From Oscillospiraceae bacterium (GTDB lineage: Bacteria; Bacillota; Clostridia; Oscillospirales; Acutalibacteraceae), in assembly GCA_015065845.1 (NCBI GenBank), contig SVPQ01000008.1, positions 1-64,000 of the forward strand: 64,000 bases of DNA. Direction: 5' to 3'. The notes under the pieces were generated by a model, which saw only the letters and a list, made by a program, of their open reading frames with translations, had not been told where the DNA came from and ran no database searches. The translations under genes were made by a program, and so were the position numbers. Of this stretch, positions 1 to 9,258 are shown piece by piece (position 1 is the stretch's first letter; the number at the start of each line of letters is the position of its first letter).

Positions 1-2
1 CA

Positions 3-1997
3 TTAAACTATCCTTTTAAATTGCTTCTCTAATTCTCTTTTACTGATTTCTACCATAACAGGTCTGCCGTGAGGACAATAACGGATATCTTCTCTTGAAA
101 GTAAATCTTTTACGAACTTTTCAATTTCAATATCTGTGGTTGTGTTACCTGCTTTTATTGCAGCTCTGCAAGCCATTGAATGATAAATCCAATCCAATTT
201 TTCTGGTATTATCGTTTTAACATTCACAGAAAGATAACTTGCAATTTCAGTTATTATTGCAGTAATATCTTCGTTTACAAGTTCAGTAGGACACGCGCTC
301 ACTTTAATACATCTGTCACCAAAATCAGAAACCTCGTAACCTGCTTTATATAAAAGTTCTGTATTTTCAAGAACTGCATTATATTCATCAGGCGACAAAG
401 AAACTGTAACCGGTACTAAAAGCATCTGTTGAAAAGAATCGCGTTGTTCTTTGAATTTTTCAAACAACATTCTCTCGTGTGCCGCGTGCTTATCTATCAT
501 AAGAAGTTGGTTTTCGAGTTCTACAAATATGTAGGTTTTAAACGCTTCACCAACAATTCTGAAATCAGGAACTGGCTTTGCTTCTTCTTGTAGCTTTTTT
601 TCTTCAACAATTTTTTCGGTTGTAGGTTCAAATTCGCTGACTTCTGATTTTTCATCTGAAGAAGCAATAGAATTTACATTTATTGAAAGATTAATTTGTT
701 TTTCGTTTTGATTATTTAAATATTCATCTTTGAGAAAATCGAGAGTTTCTGCTTCTCTTGAATTTAATGTAATTTTTGTTTTGGGTTCTTCTTTTACAAC
801 AGTTTCAGGTGCAGGAGTAGTGAAAGACTGCTCTTTCATAAATGACTTACCGACTATTGTAAAACTTTTTTCTTTTTGTTCAGGAATCTTCTCAGGTACA
901 GTCTGTACTTTTTCTGGTTCATTTTCCGTTTCAGTTATTTTTAACTGTTCACCTTTTATTGCTTCAGGCATAAATGCCTTTGCAGTAGAAAAAGTGGCTT
1001 TAGGTCTTGTATCCTGCGTTAAGGCGTTGAGTGCCGCACCATAAACTGCATCAAACACTTTCTTTTCTTCAAAAAATCTGACTTCTGTTTTTGCAGGGTG
1101 CACATTTACATCTACCGCAGAAAACGGAAGATTTATAAAAATAACACAAGTCGGGAATTTGCCTGACATAATTGAGTTTTTATAAGCAGTTTCAAGTGCA
1201 GTGATACACATAGGGCTTTTAACATATCTGCCATTTACAAAGAAATGCTGACCACTTCTGCTACCTCTACCGGCAGTTGGTTTACCTGCAAAACCTGTAA
1301 CTTTTATACCGTTACCCTCATACTCTGCATGAAGTAAACCTTCTGTATATTCTTTGCCGAATACTGCATAAACGGCAGATTTCAAATCACCATCACCTGG
1401 TGTTGAAAAGTTAAGTTTACCATCTCTTATAAATTTAAATGATATATTCGGGTAAGAAACTGCAATTTTTTCTAAAATTGCCGCAATATAGTTACCCTCC
1501 TGAACATCTTTTTTTAGGAACTTCATTCTTGCAGGGATGTTGAAAAACAAATCTCTTACTATAAGAGTTGTACCGACAGGACACCCTGCTTCAGTGAGTT
1601 CAATTTCTTCGCCACCGAAGATTTTATAGGATGTGCCGATTTCTTCATTTTCAGTTCTCGTGAGAAGTTCAACTTTTGCAACTGCAGAAATTGACGGTAA
1701 CGCTTCACCGCGAAAACCTAATGTGCTTATACTATCCAAATCATCTGCCGAATTTATCTTGCTTGTAGCATGACTTAAAAACGCTTTTCTTACATCCTCT
1801 TTTTCTATACCGCAACCATTGTCAGTTACTCTTATGTAAGTTTTACCACCATTTTTTATTTCGACAGTAATATTTTTAGCACCTGCGTCAATCGAGTTTT
1901 CTAAAAATTCTTTTATTACGGAAGATGGGCGTTCTACTACTTCACCTGCCGCAATTAAGTCTGCAATATTTTTGGGTAACACATTGATTCTTGGCAT
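3..1997 (-). CDS. mutL: DNA mismatch repair endonuclease MutL
   Basis: MutL couples mismatch recognition by MutS to strand incision. The N-terminal GHKL ATPase motifs are all visible: ENSIDAGA, DNGCGI and TLGFRGEALPSI. A low-complexity Glu/Lys/Thr-rich linker (about residues 340-470) leads to the C-terminal dimerisation/nuclease domain, with DKHAAHERMLFE (the DQHAxxExxxxE endonuclease motif with Q to K), ACRAAIKAG and CPHGRP. That makes it the endonuclease type found in bacteria without MutH. The length of 664 residues is normal. GAAAGGGGG precedes the ATG at 1997. mutS lies 30 bp upstream on the same strand. The stop TAA (5-3) overlaps an ATG at 3-1, so another co-translated gene probably follows beyond the window edge; its identity cannot be seen. 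Confidence 0.97.
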   Translation of the reverse strand: MPRINVLPKNIADLIAAGEVVERPSSVIKEFLENSIDAGAKNITVEIKNGGKTYIRVTDNGCGIEKEDVRKAFLSHATSKINSADDLDSISTLGFRGEALPSISAVAKVELLTRTENEEIGTSYKIFGGEEIELTEAGCPVGTTLIVRDLFFNIPARMKFLKKDVQEGNYIAAILEKIAVSYPNISFKFIRDGKLNFSTPGDGDLKSAVYAVFGKEYTEGLLHAEYEGNGIKVTGFAGKPTAGRGSRSGQHFFVNGRYVKSPMCITALETAYKNSIMSGKFPTCVIFINLPFSAVDVNVHPAKTEVRFFEEKKVFDAVYGAALNALTQDTRPKATFSTAKAFMPEAIKGEQLKITETENEPEKVQTVPEKIPEQKEKSFTIVGKSFMKEQSFTTPAPETVVKEEPKTKITLNSREAETLDFLKDEYLNNQNEKQINLSINVNSIASSDEKSEVSEFEPTTEKIVEEKKLQEEAKPVPDFRIVGEAFKTYIFVELENQLLMIDKHAAHERMLFEKFKEQRDSFQQMLLVPVTVSLSPDEYNAVLENTELLYKAGYEVSDFGDRCIKVSACPTELVNEDITAIITEIASYLSVNVKTIIPEKLDWIYHSMACRAAIKAGNTTTDIEIEKFVKDLLSREDIRYCPHGRPVMVEISKRELEKQFKRIV

Positions 1998-2027
1998 GGT
2001 AACGCCCCCTTTCGTAAATAAGTTTAA

Positions 2028-4649
2028 TTATATGTTTTCTGCTTCTTTCTGAAGTTCAAAAAGCTTAGTTAATGCTTCAATAGGTGTAAGTGTGTTTACA
2101 TCTATATTTTTTACTTTTTCAATAAAGTTTTCTTTACCGCTTGATGAGAAAGAAAGTTGCATTTCTTCGGGTTCTTCTTTTGTTACAACCTTTGGTGCAA
2201 CACCTAAATTAACTCTTTGTTGTTCTTCTAAAGATTTTAAAATAACTTTTGCATTCTCAACAACCACTTTAGGAATACCAGCAAGTTTTGCAACTTCCAC
2301 ACCATAACTTCCGTCAGCGGCACCTTTAACAATTCTTCTTAAGAATGTAATATCGTCACCGCGTTTTTTTACTGATGTGTTGTAGTTTTTAACACCATCT
2401 ACTGAATTTTCAAGTTCGGTCAATTCGTGATAGTGAGTAGCAAAAAGTGTTTTTGCACCTATTTTCTTTTTATCTGCAGTATATTCTAAAACAGCTCTTG
2501 CAATACTCATACCATCAAATGTAGAAGTACCACGACCAATTTCGTCGAACACGATTAAACTTTTCGCAGTTGCATTTTTTAAAATATCTGCAACTTCTGT
2601 CATTTCAAGCATAAATGTTGACTGACCTTGTGACAAGTCATCTGATGCACCTACTCGGGTAAAGATTTTATCTACAATACCGATTTTGGCACTGCTTGCA
2701 GGAACAAAGCTACCTATTTGTGCCATTAACACAATTAAAGCAACTTGTCGCATATATGTAGATTTACCTGCCATATTAGGACCTGTTATAATTGCACTTC
2801 TGTAATCACCACAATCAAGGTGTGTATCATTTGGAACAAAAGGTGCACCGCCGAGCATAAGCTCAACTACGGGGTGTCTACCATCTTTAATAATAACATC
2901 GTCAGATGTGTCAACAGTCGGTCTTACATAGTTATTTGTAACTGCTGTGTAAGCTAAAGAACAAAGAACATCAAGTCTTGCAACTGCTTTACCGGTTACG
3001 CGTACTCTTTCAAGTTCGTTTGCAATTTTTGAGCGAATTTCAGAAAACAATTCAAATTCAATTCTTACAATTCTTTCCTGTGCACCTAAAACTTTTGACT
3101 CAAGTTCTTTTAATTCCTGAGTTATATATCTTTCGCAATTTGCGAGAGTCTGTTTTCTTATATAATGTTCCGGTACTAAGTCTTTGAATGAATTAGTAAC
3201 CTCTATATAATATCCGAATACTCGGTTATAGCCTATTTTAAGTTTTTTAATACCTGTCTTCTCTTGCTCAGATTGTTCAACTGCGGTTAAGTAACCTTTA
3301 CCGTTTTCAACAATATCGTGAAGAGAGTCGAGTTCTTCATTATAGCCTTTTCTTATCATTCCACCCTCTCTTACAGTGAGTGGAGGTTCATCGACTATTG
3401 CAGAATTTATGAGAGAATTGACATCTTCCAATAAATCTATTTCTTCATAAATTTCAGTAAGCATTTTTGATTTAACATCCTTAAGAGATGCCTTTATGCC
3501 CTGAAGTTTATCAATAGTAAGGCTTAATGTACGGAGTTCTTTTGCATTTGCCGTACCATAAACTATTCTTGTCATAATTCTTTCTAAATCGTACATATCT
3601 GAAAGAAGTGACATTTCAGTATCTAAAAGAATAGTGTTGTTTGTAAGTTCTTCTACTGCATTCTGTCTTGCAGAAATGAGAGAATAATTAAGAAGTGGTT
3701 GTTCAACCCAATTTCTTATAAGGCGTTTACCCATAGCAGTTTTTGTGTGGTCTAAAACCCATAAAAGACTGCCTTTTTTCTCGCGTCGAATCTGTGTTTC
3801 TGTAAGTTCTAAATTTCTTCTTGCAGTTAAATCTAAATTAAGAAATTTATCTGCACCGAAAAATTCAACTTCATTAATATTTTCTAACTTTGTTTTTTGT
3901 GCATTTTCTAAATAGTTAAGTGCAGAGCCAAACGCTAAAAGCAAAGCATTATTTCTGTTGAACTCTGCGAATTCTTCTGAGTTTTCATCAATATGTGAAA
4001 CAACTGCATTTTTACAGAGTGTTTCGTTATAGTCGTCATCACTTAAAACCTGATATCTTGCAGATAATCTGTCTTTAACAAAATTTACTATTTCTTTAAT
4101 TGATGACGCATATTTATTAAGCAAAACTTCGCTGGGGTCAAAGCAACCCAACTGGTTCATAAGACGAGTGGCATCTGATGCATCGTTAAACGAATCAAGA
4201 TGAACTTCACCTGTTGAAACATCCACGAATGCCGCACCACAGGATTTATCTGTAATATAAACAGAAGCTAAGAAGTTATTTTTACCTTCATCGAGCATAC
4301 TGCTTTCAATTACTGTACCCGGTGTTACAATTCTTACAACATCTCTTTTAACAATACCTTTAGCTTGCGCGGGGTCTTCGACCTGTTCGCATATAGCCAC
4401 TTTGTAACCACGGGATACGAGTTTTGCTATGTAAGTATCGGCGCTATGGAAAGGAACACCACACATTGGCGCCCTTTCCTCCTGACCGCAATCTCTGCCT
4501 GTAAGGACCAATTCAAGTTCTTTAGATGCAATTTTAGCATCATCAAAGAACATTTCATAAAAGTCACCCAATCTGAAAAACAACAGAGTATCGGCATATT
4601 CTTTTTTTATCTGAAAATATTGCTCCATCATAGGAGAGAGACCAGCCAT
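2028..4649 (-). CDS. mutS: DNA mismatch repair protein MutS
   Basis: MutS recognises mismatches and small loops and signals to MutL. The N-terminal mismatch-contact motif is present (GDFYEMF; Phe-x-Glu), followed by the connector, lever and clamp domains. The C-terminal ABC-type ATPase shows Walker A GPNMAGKST, Walker B/signature DEIGRGTSTFDG and the FATHYHE motif. The protein is 873 residues, typical of MutS1. I chose the ATG at 4649, which has GAGGTG five bases upstream, over an in-frame TTG at 4661. It sits between a YlbF/YmcA-family gene and mutL, the same neighbourhood as the Bacillus ymcB-ymcA-(cotE)-mutS-mutL segment, and is likely co-transcribed with both. Confidence 0.97.
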   Translation of the reverse strand: MAGLSPMMEQYFQIKKEYADTLLFFRLGDFYEMFFDDAKIASKELELVLTGRDCGQEERAPMCGVPFHSADTYIAKLVSRGYKVAICEQVEDPAQAKGIVKRDVVRIVTPGTVIESSMLDEGKNNFLASVYITDKSCGAAFVDVSTGEVHLDSFNDASDATRLMNQLGCFDPSEVLLNKYASSIKEIVNFVKDRLSARYQVLSDDDYNETLCKNAVVSHIDENSEEFAEFNRNNALLLAFGSALNYLENAQKTKLENINEVEFFGADKFLNLDLTARRNLELTETQIRREKKGSLLWVLDHTKTAMGKRLIRNWVEQPLLNYSLISARQNAVEELTNNTILLDTEMSLLSDMYDLERIMTRIVYGTANAKELRTLSLTIDKLQGIKASLKDVKSKMLTEIYEEIDLLEDVNSLINSAIVDEPPLTVREGGMIRKGYNEELDSLHDIVENGKGYLTAVEQSEQEKTGIKKLKIGYNRVFGYYIEVTNSFKDLVPEHYIRKQTLANCERYITQELKELESKVLGAQERIVRIEFELFSEIRSKIANELERVRVTGKAVARLDVLCSLAYTAVTNNYVRPTVDTSDDVIIKDGRHPVVELMLGGAPFVPNDTHLDCGDYRSAIITGPNMAGKSTYMRQVALIVLMAQIGSFVPASSAKIGIVDKIFTRVGASDDLSQGQSTFMLEMTEVADILKNATAKSLIVFDEIGRGTSTFDGMSIARAVLEYTADKKKIGAKTLFATHYHELTELENSVDGVKNYNTSVKKRGDDITFLRRIVKGAADGSYGVEVAKLAGIPKVVVENAKVILKSLEEQQRVNLGVAPKVVTKEEPEEMQLSFSSSGKENFIEKVKNIDVNTLTPIEALTKLFELQKEAENI

Positions 4650-4681
4650 ACTACACCTCAACGCTAAATTTCTGAAAAATT

Positions 4682-4696
4682 CTGATTAAAAATCAG
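4682..4696 (-). terminator. Weak intercistronic hairpin between the YlbF-like gene and mutS
   Basis: A 6-bp inverted repeat (CTGATT-AAA-AATCAG) lies 3 bases after the stop codon of the upstream gene. On the minus strand it is followed by AATTTTT. It is short and could only partially attenuate or stabilise the transcript between the two genes. Confidence 0.35.
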
Positions 4697-4699
4697 TTA

Positions 4700-5113
4700 T
4701 TAGTGGCAACCGCCGCAGCTTTCACAACTACCACCACAAGAATGTTCATGTTTTGGTTCGCAAGTTGCAGGGTCTTGTCCATCAATGCAAAGAGCAAGAA
4801 TCCCCATAATTTCGTTCATCATATCGTCAATAGCAGTTTTTGCTGCTTCAAACTTAACCATATTACCGTTAAGCATTACTGAACGATAGAGTTCTTCAAA
4901 TTCTTTACCGTAATTTTCCATTACTTTTTCGTCTGCTTCTTCGCCTTTTGCAGCTTCTTGCTGATAGTTGAGCTGAACAAGGTTGATTTTACCGATAAGG
5001 TCGTTTAATTCCTTGTCTGCGTCATTTGCTTTTTTTGCTTCGTCAAAAGCTTTGTAGCGTTCGTCAGCTTGTATTGCTGCGCCTAATTGTCTTGTAAGTT
5101 CGATAACACTCAT
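4700..5113 (-). CDS. YlbF/YmcA (Ric) family protein with Cys/His-rich tail
   Basis: A small, mostly alpha-helical protein of 137 residues of the YlbF/YmcA family. In Bacillus, YlbF and YmcA join YaaT in a complex that carries 4Fe-4S clusters and affects RNase Y-dependent mRNA processing, competence and biofilm formation. The position between miaB and mutS matches Bacillus ymcA, so orthology to ymcA/ricA is likely by synteny, though the sequence alone does not separate it from ylbF. The start at 5113 (MSVIELTRQLG) has AGGAAG upstream; an in-frame ATG at 5158 lacks one. The last 20 residues hold five Cys and three His (HSCGGSCESCGGCH), consistent with metal or Fe-S binding (inference). Confidence 0.8.
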   Translation of the reverse strand: MSVIELTRQLGAAIQADERYKAFDEAKKANDADKELNDLIGKINLVQLNYQQEAAKGEEADEKVMENYGKEFEELYRSVMLNGNMVKFEAAKTAIDDMMNEIMGILALCIDGQDPATCEPKHEHSCGGSCESCGGCH

Positions 5114-5158
5114 TGTTATACTTCCTTTCTTTTTATAAAAAATTTCACAATGAAACAT

Positions 5159-5248
5159 TGTTTATACGGTAAATGATTTAATTATACGCTTACGCTAGAA
5201 CTCTCCACCATGCTTACGCGCGGTCCCCTTCTCTTGCAAAAGAGATAA
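5159..5248. repeat. Possible REP-like repeat after a shortened miaB
   Basis: This 90-bp gap contains a small palindrome (CTCTT-GCAA-AAGAG at 5231-5244) followed by GC-richer sequence with repeated CGCTTACGC/GCTTACGCG words (about 5185-5225), unlike the AT-rich spacers elsewhere. From memory, similar blocks of the form GCAAGAGAAGG...GAGTTC are scattered in gut clostridial genomes; that is recollection and not checked. It lies directly behind the miaB stop codon, where a TRAM domain would normally be encoded. Confidence 0.4.
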
Positions 5249-6472
5249 TTATTCTTTTGTAAGCTCTTCTTGAACTTTAAGAAGTTCCATAAACCATTTT
5301 GTTTTTTCTTCTTTTGATATTTTATCTTCATAAGAAGCGGCTTTCGTTCCTTTACGCTTTGAGTAAATGAATGTGAACATCGAGCCGTACCTCACTTCTT
5401 TAACAAGAGAAACTGTATCTAAAAACTCCTCATAGGTTTCCCCCGGGAATCCTACGATAATGTCAGTCGTTATATCGACACCCGGTATTTTTTCTTTTGC
5501 GTAGTTTACCAAATCAAGATAATGCTCTCTTGTATATTTTCTGTTCATCTCTTTTAAAATTCTATTATTTCCGGATTGAACAGGTAAATGCAAATGACCG
5601 CAGAAATGCTTTGAAGAAGCTAAAACATCAATAAGTTCTTTTGTGCAATCTTTCGGGTGAGAAGTCATAAAATCAAAAGTATAATCTCCCTCGATTTTAT
5701 CAAGTCTTCTTACAAGTTCCGAAAAGTTAATTCCGTTTTCTAAACTTTTGCCGTAAGAATTAACATTCTGACCTAAAAGAGTTATTTTTTTATAACCTTG
5801 TTTTATTAAATCTTCAGCCTCTTTTAAAACAACATCTGCTTCACGACTACGCTCTCTGCCTCTTACATAAGGCACAACGCAATAAGAACAGAAATTGTCG
5901 CACCCATACATAATAGGAAGCCAGGCGTTTTCACCACTATCGCGTTCATTAGGCATACCTTCTGCAATTACACCGTCACACTCTTCAATAGAGAAAACGC
6001 GTTTTTTCGTTTTGAAAACTTTAAAAAGTAATTCCGGTAACTTGTGAAGTGCGTGAGTACCAAAAACGAGATTAACATAAGGGTAACTGTTTTTGATTTT
6101 TTCTGCTATATGTTCCTGTTGCATCATACAACCACAAAGACCAATCACTAAATTCGGATTTTTCTTCTTGAGTGTTTTCAAGGCTCCGACATTACCAAAA
6201 ACTCTGTCTTCAGCGTGTTCACGGATTGCACAGGTGTTATAGATAATTATATCGGCACTCTCGAGTTCTTCGGTCAGGGAATACCCCATTTCTACAAGTT
6301 GACCTTTTATGTGCTCACTGTCAGCGACATTACCCTGACAACCATAAGTGTGAACGAATGCTTTAGGAGTCTCACCCTGAAATCTTGATTTAACTATATT
6401 TTTGACTTTTTTCTTGTATTCGTTTTGTTCCGTCATTTCTGTTTCGGGAACGAAAAATTTATTATTCTGCAA
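5249..6472 (-). CDS. miaB: tRNA-2-methylthio-N6-dimethylallyladenosine synthase MiaB, lacking TRAM domain
   Basis: A radical-SAM methylthiotransferase that adds the 2-methylthio group to i6A37 of tRNAs. The N-terminal UPF0004 domain carries the three auxiliary-cluster cysteines (HTYGCQGN, YNTCAIREHAEDR, GLCGC). The radical-SAM motif is CDNFCSYC followed by VRGRERSR, typical of MiaB rather than MtaB/RimO. The 407-residue protein ends just after the radical-SAM domain (VQEELTKE). The C-terminal TRAM domain (about 60 residues, normally ending near GRTRxNKxV) is absent and would not fit in the 135 bp before the next start codon. The start appears to be TTG at 6472 with AAAGGT ten bases upstream; the in-frame ATG 36 bases later has no ribosome binding site. 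The hydrolase gene lies 16 bp upstream. Confidence 0.9.
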   Translation of the reverse strand: MQNNKFFVPETEMTEQNEYKKKVKNIVKSRFQGETPKAFVHTYGCQGNVADSEHIKGQLVEMGYSLTEELESADIIIYNTCAIREHAEDRVFGNVGALKTLKKKNPNLVIGLCGCMMQQEHIAEKIKNSYPYVNLVFGTHALHKLPELLFKVFKTKKRVFSIEECDGVIAEGMPNERDSGENAWLPIMYGCDNFCSYCVVPYVRGRERSREADVVLKEAEDLIKQGYKKITLLGQNVNSYGKSLENGINFSELVRRLDKIEGDYTFDFMTSHPKDCTKELIDVLASSKHFCGHLHLPVQSGNNRILKEMNRKYTREHYLDLVNYAKEKIPGVDITTDIIVGFPGETYEEFLDTVSLVKEVRYGSMFTFIYSKRKGTKAASYEDKISKEEKTKWFMELLKVQEELTKE

Positions 6473-6488
6473 ATTTACTAACTACCTT

Positions 6489-7421
6489 TCAGAATGATGC
6501 AGTGTTAAGAAAACCTAAAATATCAAGGTAAACCTTTTCATTTGCTTCTTCATTTAAAATTTCGTGACGCATAGCAGGGTAAATTATAACTTCTGGTTCG
6601 TGACCTGCCGCTATAAGACTGTCTGCACAGGCAATTGGTGCTTTACCGTTAAAACCTATTGGGTCTTCACCACCTGAAATAATCAGAATAGGAAGTCCTA
6701 CCCTAAGAGATGCTGGCCACAACTTATCACTCGCAAGAAGTGTAATTGAACCTAAATCTCTCATACCTGCTACTGTTAATTCAATTCCACAAAGTGGGTC
6801 ATTTTTATATTCTTCAACATTCTTTTTGTTGTAACTCAACCAGTCTAAATCTGAAGTTTTATCTTTAATACCCATAGAAGAAATTTTATTTAAAGCACCC
6901 GCCATAATTTTATTTCTTGTTCTCGGGCCGAACTTCTGTGTCAACTCTCTTAAAGTGTTTATACCAAACTCGAGCCCCGCAGGTGCCTGACCTGTGCCAC
7001 AGATAATAAGACCAGATAAATCTTCTGAAAAAGTACCTGCGTAAACTCTCGCACAGAATGAACCCATACTGTGACCAAACATATAATATTTTAAATCAGG
7101 GTAACGCTTATGCATTATGTTATAGAGAATATGCATATCATCAACAAAGCGGCGGAAACCATCTTCTTCTGCAGTAAACCCTAAATCTTCGGGTGATGAA
7201 ACAGATTTACCATGACCTAAATGGTCATTACCACAAACTATGTAACCTTTTTCTGCTAAAAATCTTGCAAAATGGTCGTAACGGTCAATGTGTTCACTTA
7301 CACCGTGAGCAATCTGAAAAATACCCACAGGCTCTACGCTGTCATCTGACCATATTAAAGCACGGATTTTATTAACACCTGTTGAAGAATTGTAATATGC
7401 TTCCTTTTTGATAATTGCCAT
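6489..7421 (-). CDS. Alpha/beta hydrolase, monoacylglycerol lipase-like
   Basis: A 310-residue serine hydrolase of the alpha/beta fold, hydrolase_4 (lysophospholipase/monoacylglycerol lipase) type. The nucleophile elbow is GHSMGS near residue 118. Other catalytic-region motifs are HGVSEHIDRYDHFA, GNDHLGHGKS, SGGEDP (acid) and MRHEILNE (histidine). There is no signal peptide, so it probably acts in the cytoplasm. It is the first gene of the minus-strand run hydrolase-miaB-YlbF-mutS-mutL. AAAGGGG precedes the ATG at 7421. The natural substrate cannot be read from the sequence; a short-chain lipid ester is the usual guess for the family. Confidence 0.88.
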   Translation of the reverse strand: MAIIKKEAYYNSSTGVNKIRALIWSDDSVEPVGIFQIAHGVSEHIDRYDHFARFLAEKGYIVCGNDHLGHGKSVSSPEDLGFTAEEDGFRRFVDDMHILYNIMHKRYPDLKYYMFGHSMGSFCARVYAGTFSEDLSGLIICGTGQAPAGLEFGINTLRELTQKFGPRTRNKIMAGALNKISSMGIKDKTSDLDWLSYNKKNVEEYKNDPLCGIELTVAGMRDLGSITLLASDKLWPASLRVGLPILIISGGEDPIGFNGKAPIACADSLIAAGHEPEVIIYPAMRHEILNEEANEKVYLDILGFLNTASF

Positions 7422-7770
7422 AGTTTGTTACCCCTTTCAGACATCATAATATTTCTGTTGTGCGAAAATGAAAAAAAGACTAATAACTCCAACATTCAAG
7501 TTTCAGATTACTATGTATTTTTAGTTCCAAAAACACAAAAAATCGCATAATCCCACAATTAAAAATATAATACCATATACACAATTAAATTTCAATATTA
7601 AAACACCATATATTTGTATATTTTTATAATTTTTTTCGCTTGTCACTACTAGATATTGCAAAACTAAAAAATACAAAATCAAATAACACTTGCAGAATAT
7701 GACAAATTATGATAAAATGAAAAAAGATTGTTTTAAATGGTGCATTAATGCACTAAAACGGAGGTAACCT
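7422..7770. other. Divergent intergenic region, hydrolase operon / thyX
   Basis: A 349-bp AT-rich gap between divergent genes. The thyX promoter (7690-7718) and the palindrome TGCATTAATGCA just before its Shine-Dalgarno sequence are the only signals I can support. No convincing promoter for the minus-strand hydrolase operon, no RNA gene and no short coding sequence were recognised. Confidence 0.6.
7690..7718 (+). promoter_or_regulatory. Sigma-A promoter of thyX
   Basis: TTGCAG, a 17-bp spacer, then TAAAAT. It lies about 50 bp upstream of the thyX start codon, which has its own GGAGGT ribosome binding site at 7761-7766. Confidence 0.65.
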
Positions 7771-9156
7771 ATGACTACTACTGAATTCAATTTAAATTCA
7801 AAAGCGGTTATTGTCGGACTTACTGACACAGGCGAACAAATCCCTGCTGCATCCGGCAGAATTTCAACACAACCTGGTACCGCACTTGAAATCCTTGAAC
7901 TTTCAAAAGATGCTGTAAAGAATGCAAATCTTATTTCAAAAGTAACTCGTTCTGGTCACACATCAACTATTGAACACACTGTATTCAACTTAGCTTTCCA
8001 GAATGTTTCAGTACTTGTTGAACAATTTGTAATAGAATTCAGACTTGCATCTTTTACCGTAAAATCAAGAAGATATGTTGACTTTGGTGAACTTGGTTAC
8101 TTCATTCCTAAGTTCGAGTCCAAATTTGTTCAGGATAAATACATAGCACACATGAATTATCTTTATGATGAATACCGTCAATTTATAGACGCAGGTATTC
8201 CTAAAGAAGATGCTCGTTTTATTCTTCCGTATTCACTTTACAGTAACTTCTACTGCACACTCAATGCAAGAGAACTCGTTAATATGCTTTATGCTATGAT
8301 TTATGGCAGAGGTGCTTCATTCCCTGAAATCAAAAATTTAGGTCTTTCTCTTTATGAGCAGGCTCAAAAGTTAACACCTGGTATTTTTACAGATTTCGAA
8401 ACACGCCGACCTGCTATGCAGGATGTTCCTCGTTTTTCTTATAAGAGAGATGATTCTCTCGTTGAAAGCGAAGAAGCGGTTGAACTTCTCAACTACACAC
8501 CAAACGCTTCAAAATGTGTTGCAAGAGCTGCACTTATCGAGTCATTGGGCTTACCTACTAAACAGATTGAAAACATCATAAGTGACGAACAAGAATGTGC
8601 AAAAATCATTAAAGAAGTTATAAATTCAAAAAGACAAAGACCACTTGAAGCAGTTACATTCACATTCAGAATCAACAATGTTTCTCTCTCTTGTCTTACA
8701 CACTTTGCCCGTCACAGAATTCAGTCAATAGGAATTCCTTCTCTTACACTTACTAACAGAAGAAGATTCATTTTACCTGAAACAATTGTTAAAAAACCGG
8801 AACTTTTAGAGCGTTATAAAACTGCGTTCCAGAAAACCGCAGACCTTTACGACAATTTGAAAGAAGACGGTATCAGTGATGGTCTTTTAGCATATATCCA
8901 GTTAAGTGGTAATACTGTTGATTTTGTTACAACAATTAATGGCAGAGAATTACTTTTATTTATGAAATTGCGTTCTTGCAACCGTGCTCAGTGGGAAATA
9001 AGAGATTTTGCAGTTGATATGCTTAAGAAACTCCGTAAAGCAGACCCGACTATATTTAATTTCTATGGACCAAGTTGTTTTGTAAACAAATGCACAGAAG
9101 GTGCTATGACTTGTGGTCAGGCAGTGGAAATCAATAAAATTTTCAAAGAACTTTAA
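7771..9156 (+). CDS. thyX: Tandem (double-length) FAD-dependent thymidylate synthase ThyX
   Basis: ThyX makes dTMP from dUMP using methylene-tetrahydrofolate, FAD and NADPH. Classical ThyX is about 220-260 residues and tetrameric; this protein is 461 residues and contains two ThyX-like halves. Half 1 (about 1-215) keeps GHTSTIEH (62-69) and ARFILPYSLYSNFYCTLNAREL, but its RHRx7S position reads EFRx7S (89-99). Half 2 (about 240-461) keeps a full RHRx7S motif (314-324) and NGRELLLFMKLR...AQWEIRDFA, but lacks the HxSxxEH motif. The two halves therefore look complementary. The start at 7771 has GGAGGT five bases upstream. It is transcribed alone, with a hairpin 4 bp after the stop. Confidence 0.9.
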   Translation: MTTTEFNLNSKAVIVGLTDTGEQIPAASGRISTQPGTALEILELSKDAVKNANLISKVTRSGHTSTIEHTVFNLAFQNVSVLVEQFVIEFRLASFTVKSRRYVDFGELGYFIPKFESKFVQDKYIAHMNYLYDEYRQFIDAGIPKEDARFILPYSLYSNFYCTLNARELVNMLYAMIYGRGASFPEIKNLGLSLYEQAQKLTPGIFTDFETRRPAMQDVPRFSYKRDDSLVESEEAVELLNYTPNASKCVARAALIESLGLPTKQIENIISDEQECAKIIKEVINSKRQRPLEAVTFTFRINNVSLSCLTHFARHRIQSIGIPSLTLTNRRRFILPETIVKKPELLERYKTAFQKTADLYDNLKEDGISDGLLAYIQLSGNTVDFVTTINGRELLLFMKLRSCNRAQWEIRDFAVDMLKKLRKADPTIFNFYGPSCFVNKCTEGAMTCGQAVEINKIFKEL

Positions 9157-9159
9157 CCC

Positions 9160-9200
9160 CAGCACCTCAGGATATTTCAAAAAAATATCCTGAGGTGCTG
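9160..9200 (+). terminator. Perfect 16-bp hairpin after thyX
   Basis: CAGCACCTCAGGATAT and its exact reverse complement flank a 9-base loop, starting 4 bases after the thyX stop. There is no clear run of T after the stem (ATTATTCATATTTTTC). It probably serves as a transcription end or 3' stabiliser. Confidence 0.7.
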
Positions 9201-9258
9201 ATTATTCATATTTTTCATAAAATTAAGGAAATTTTATAAAAAATATGCAGTTTTTGTA

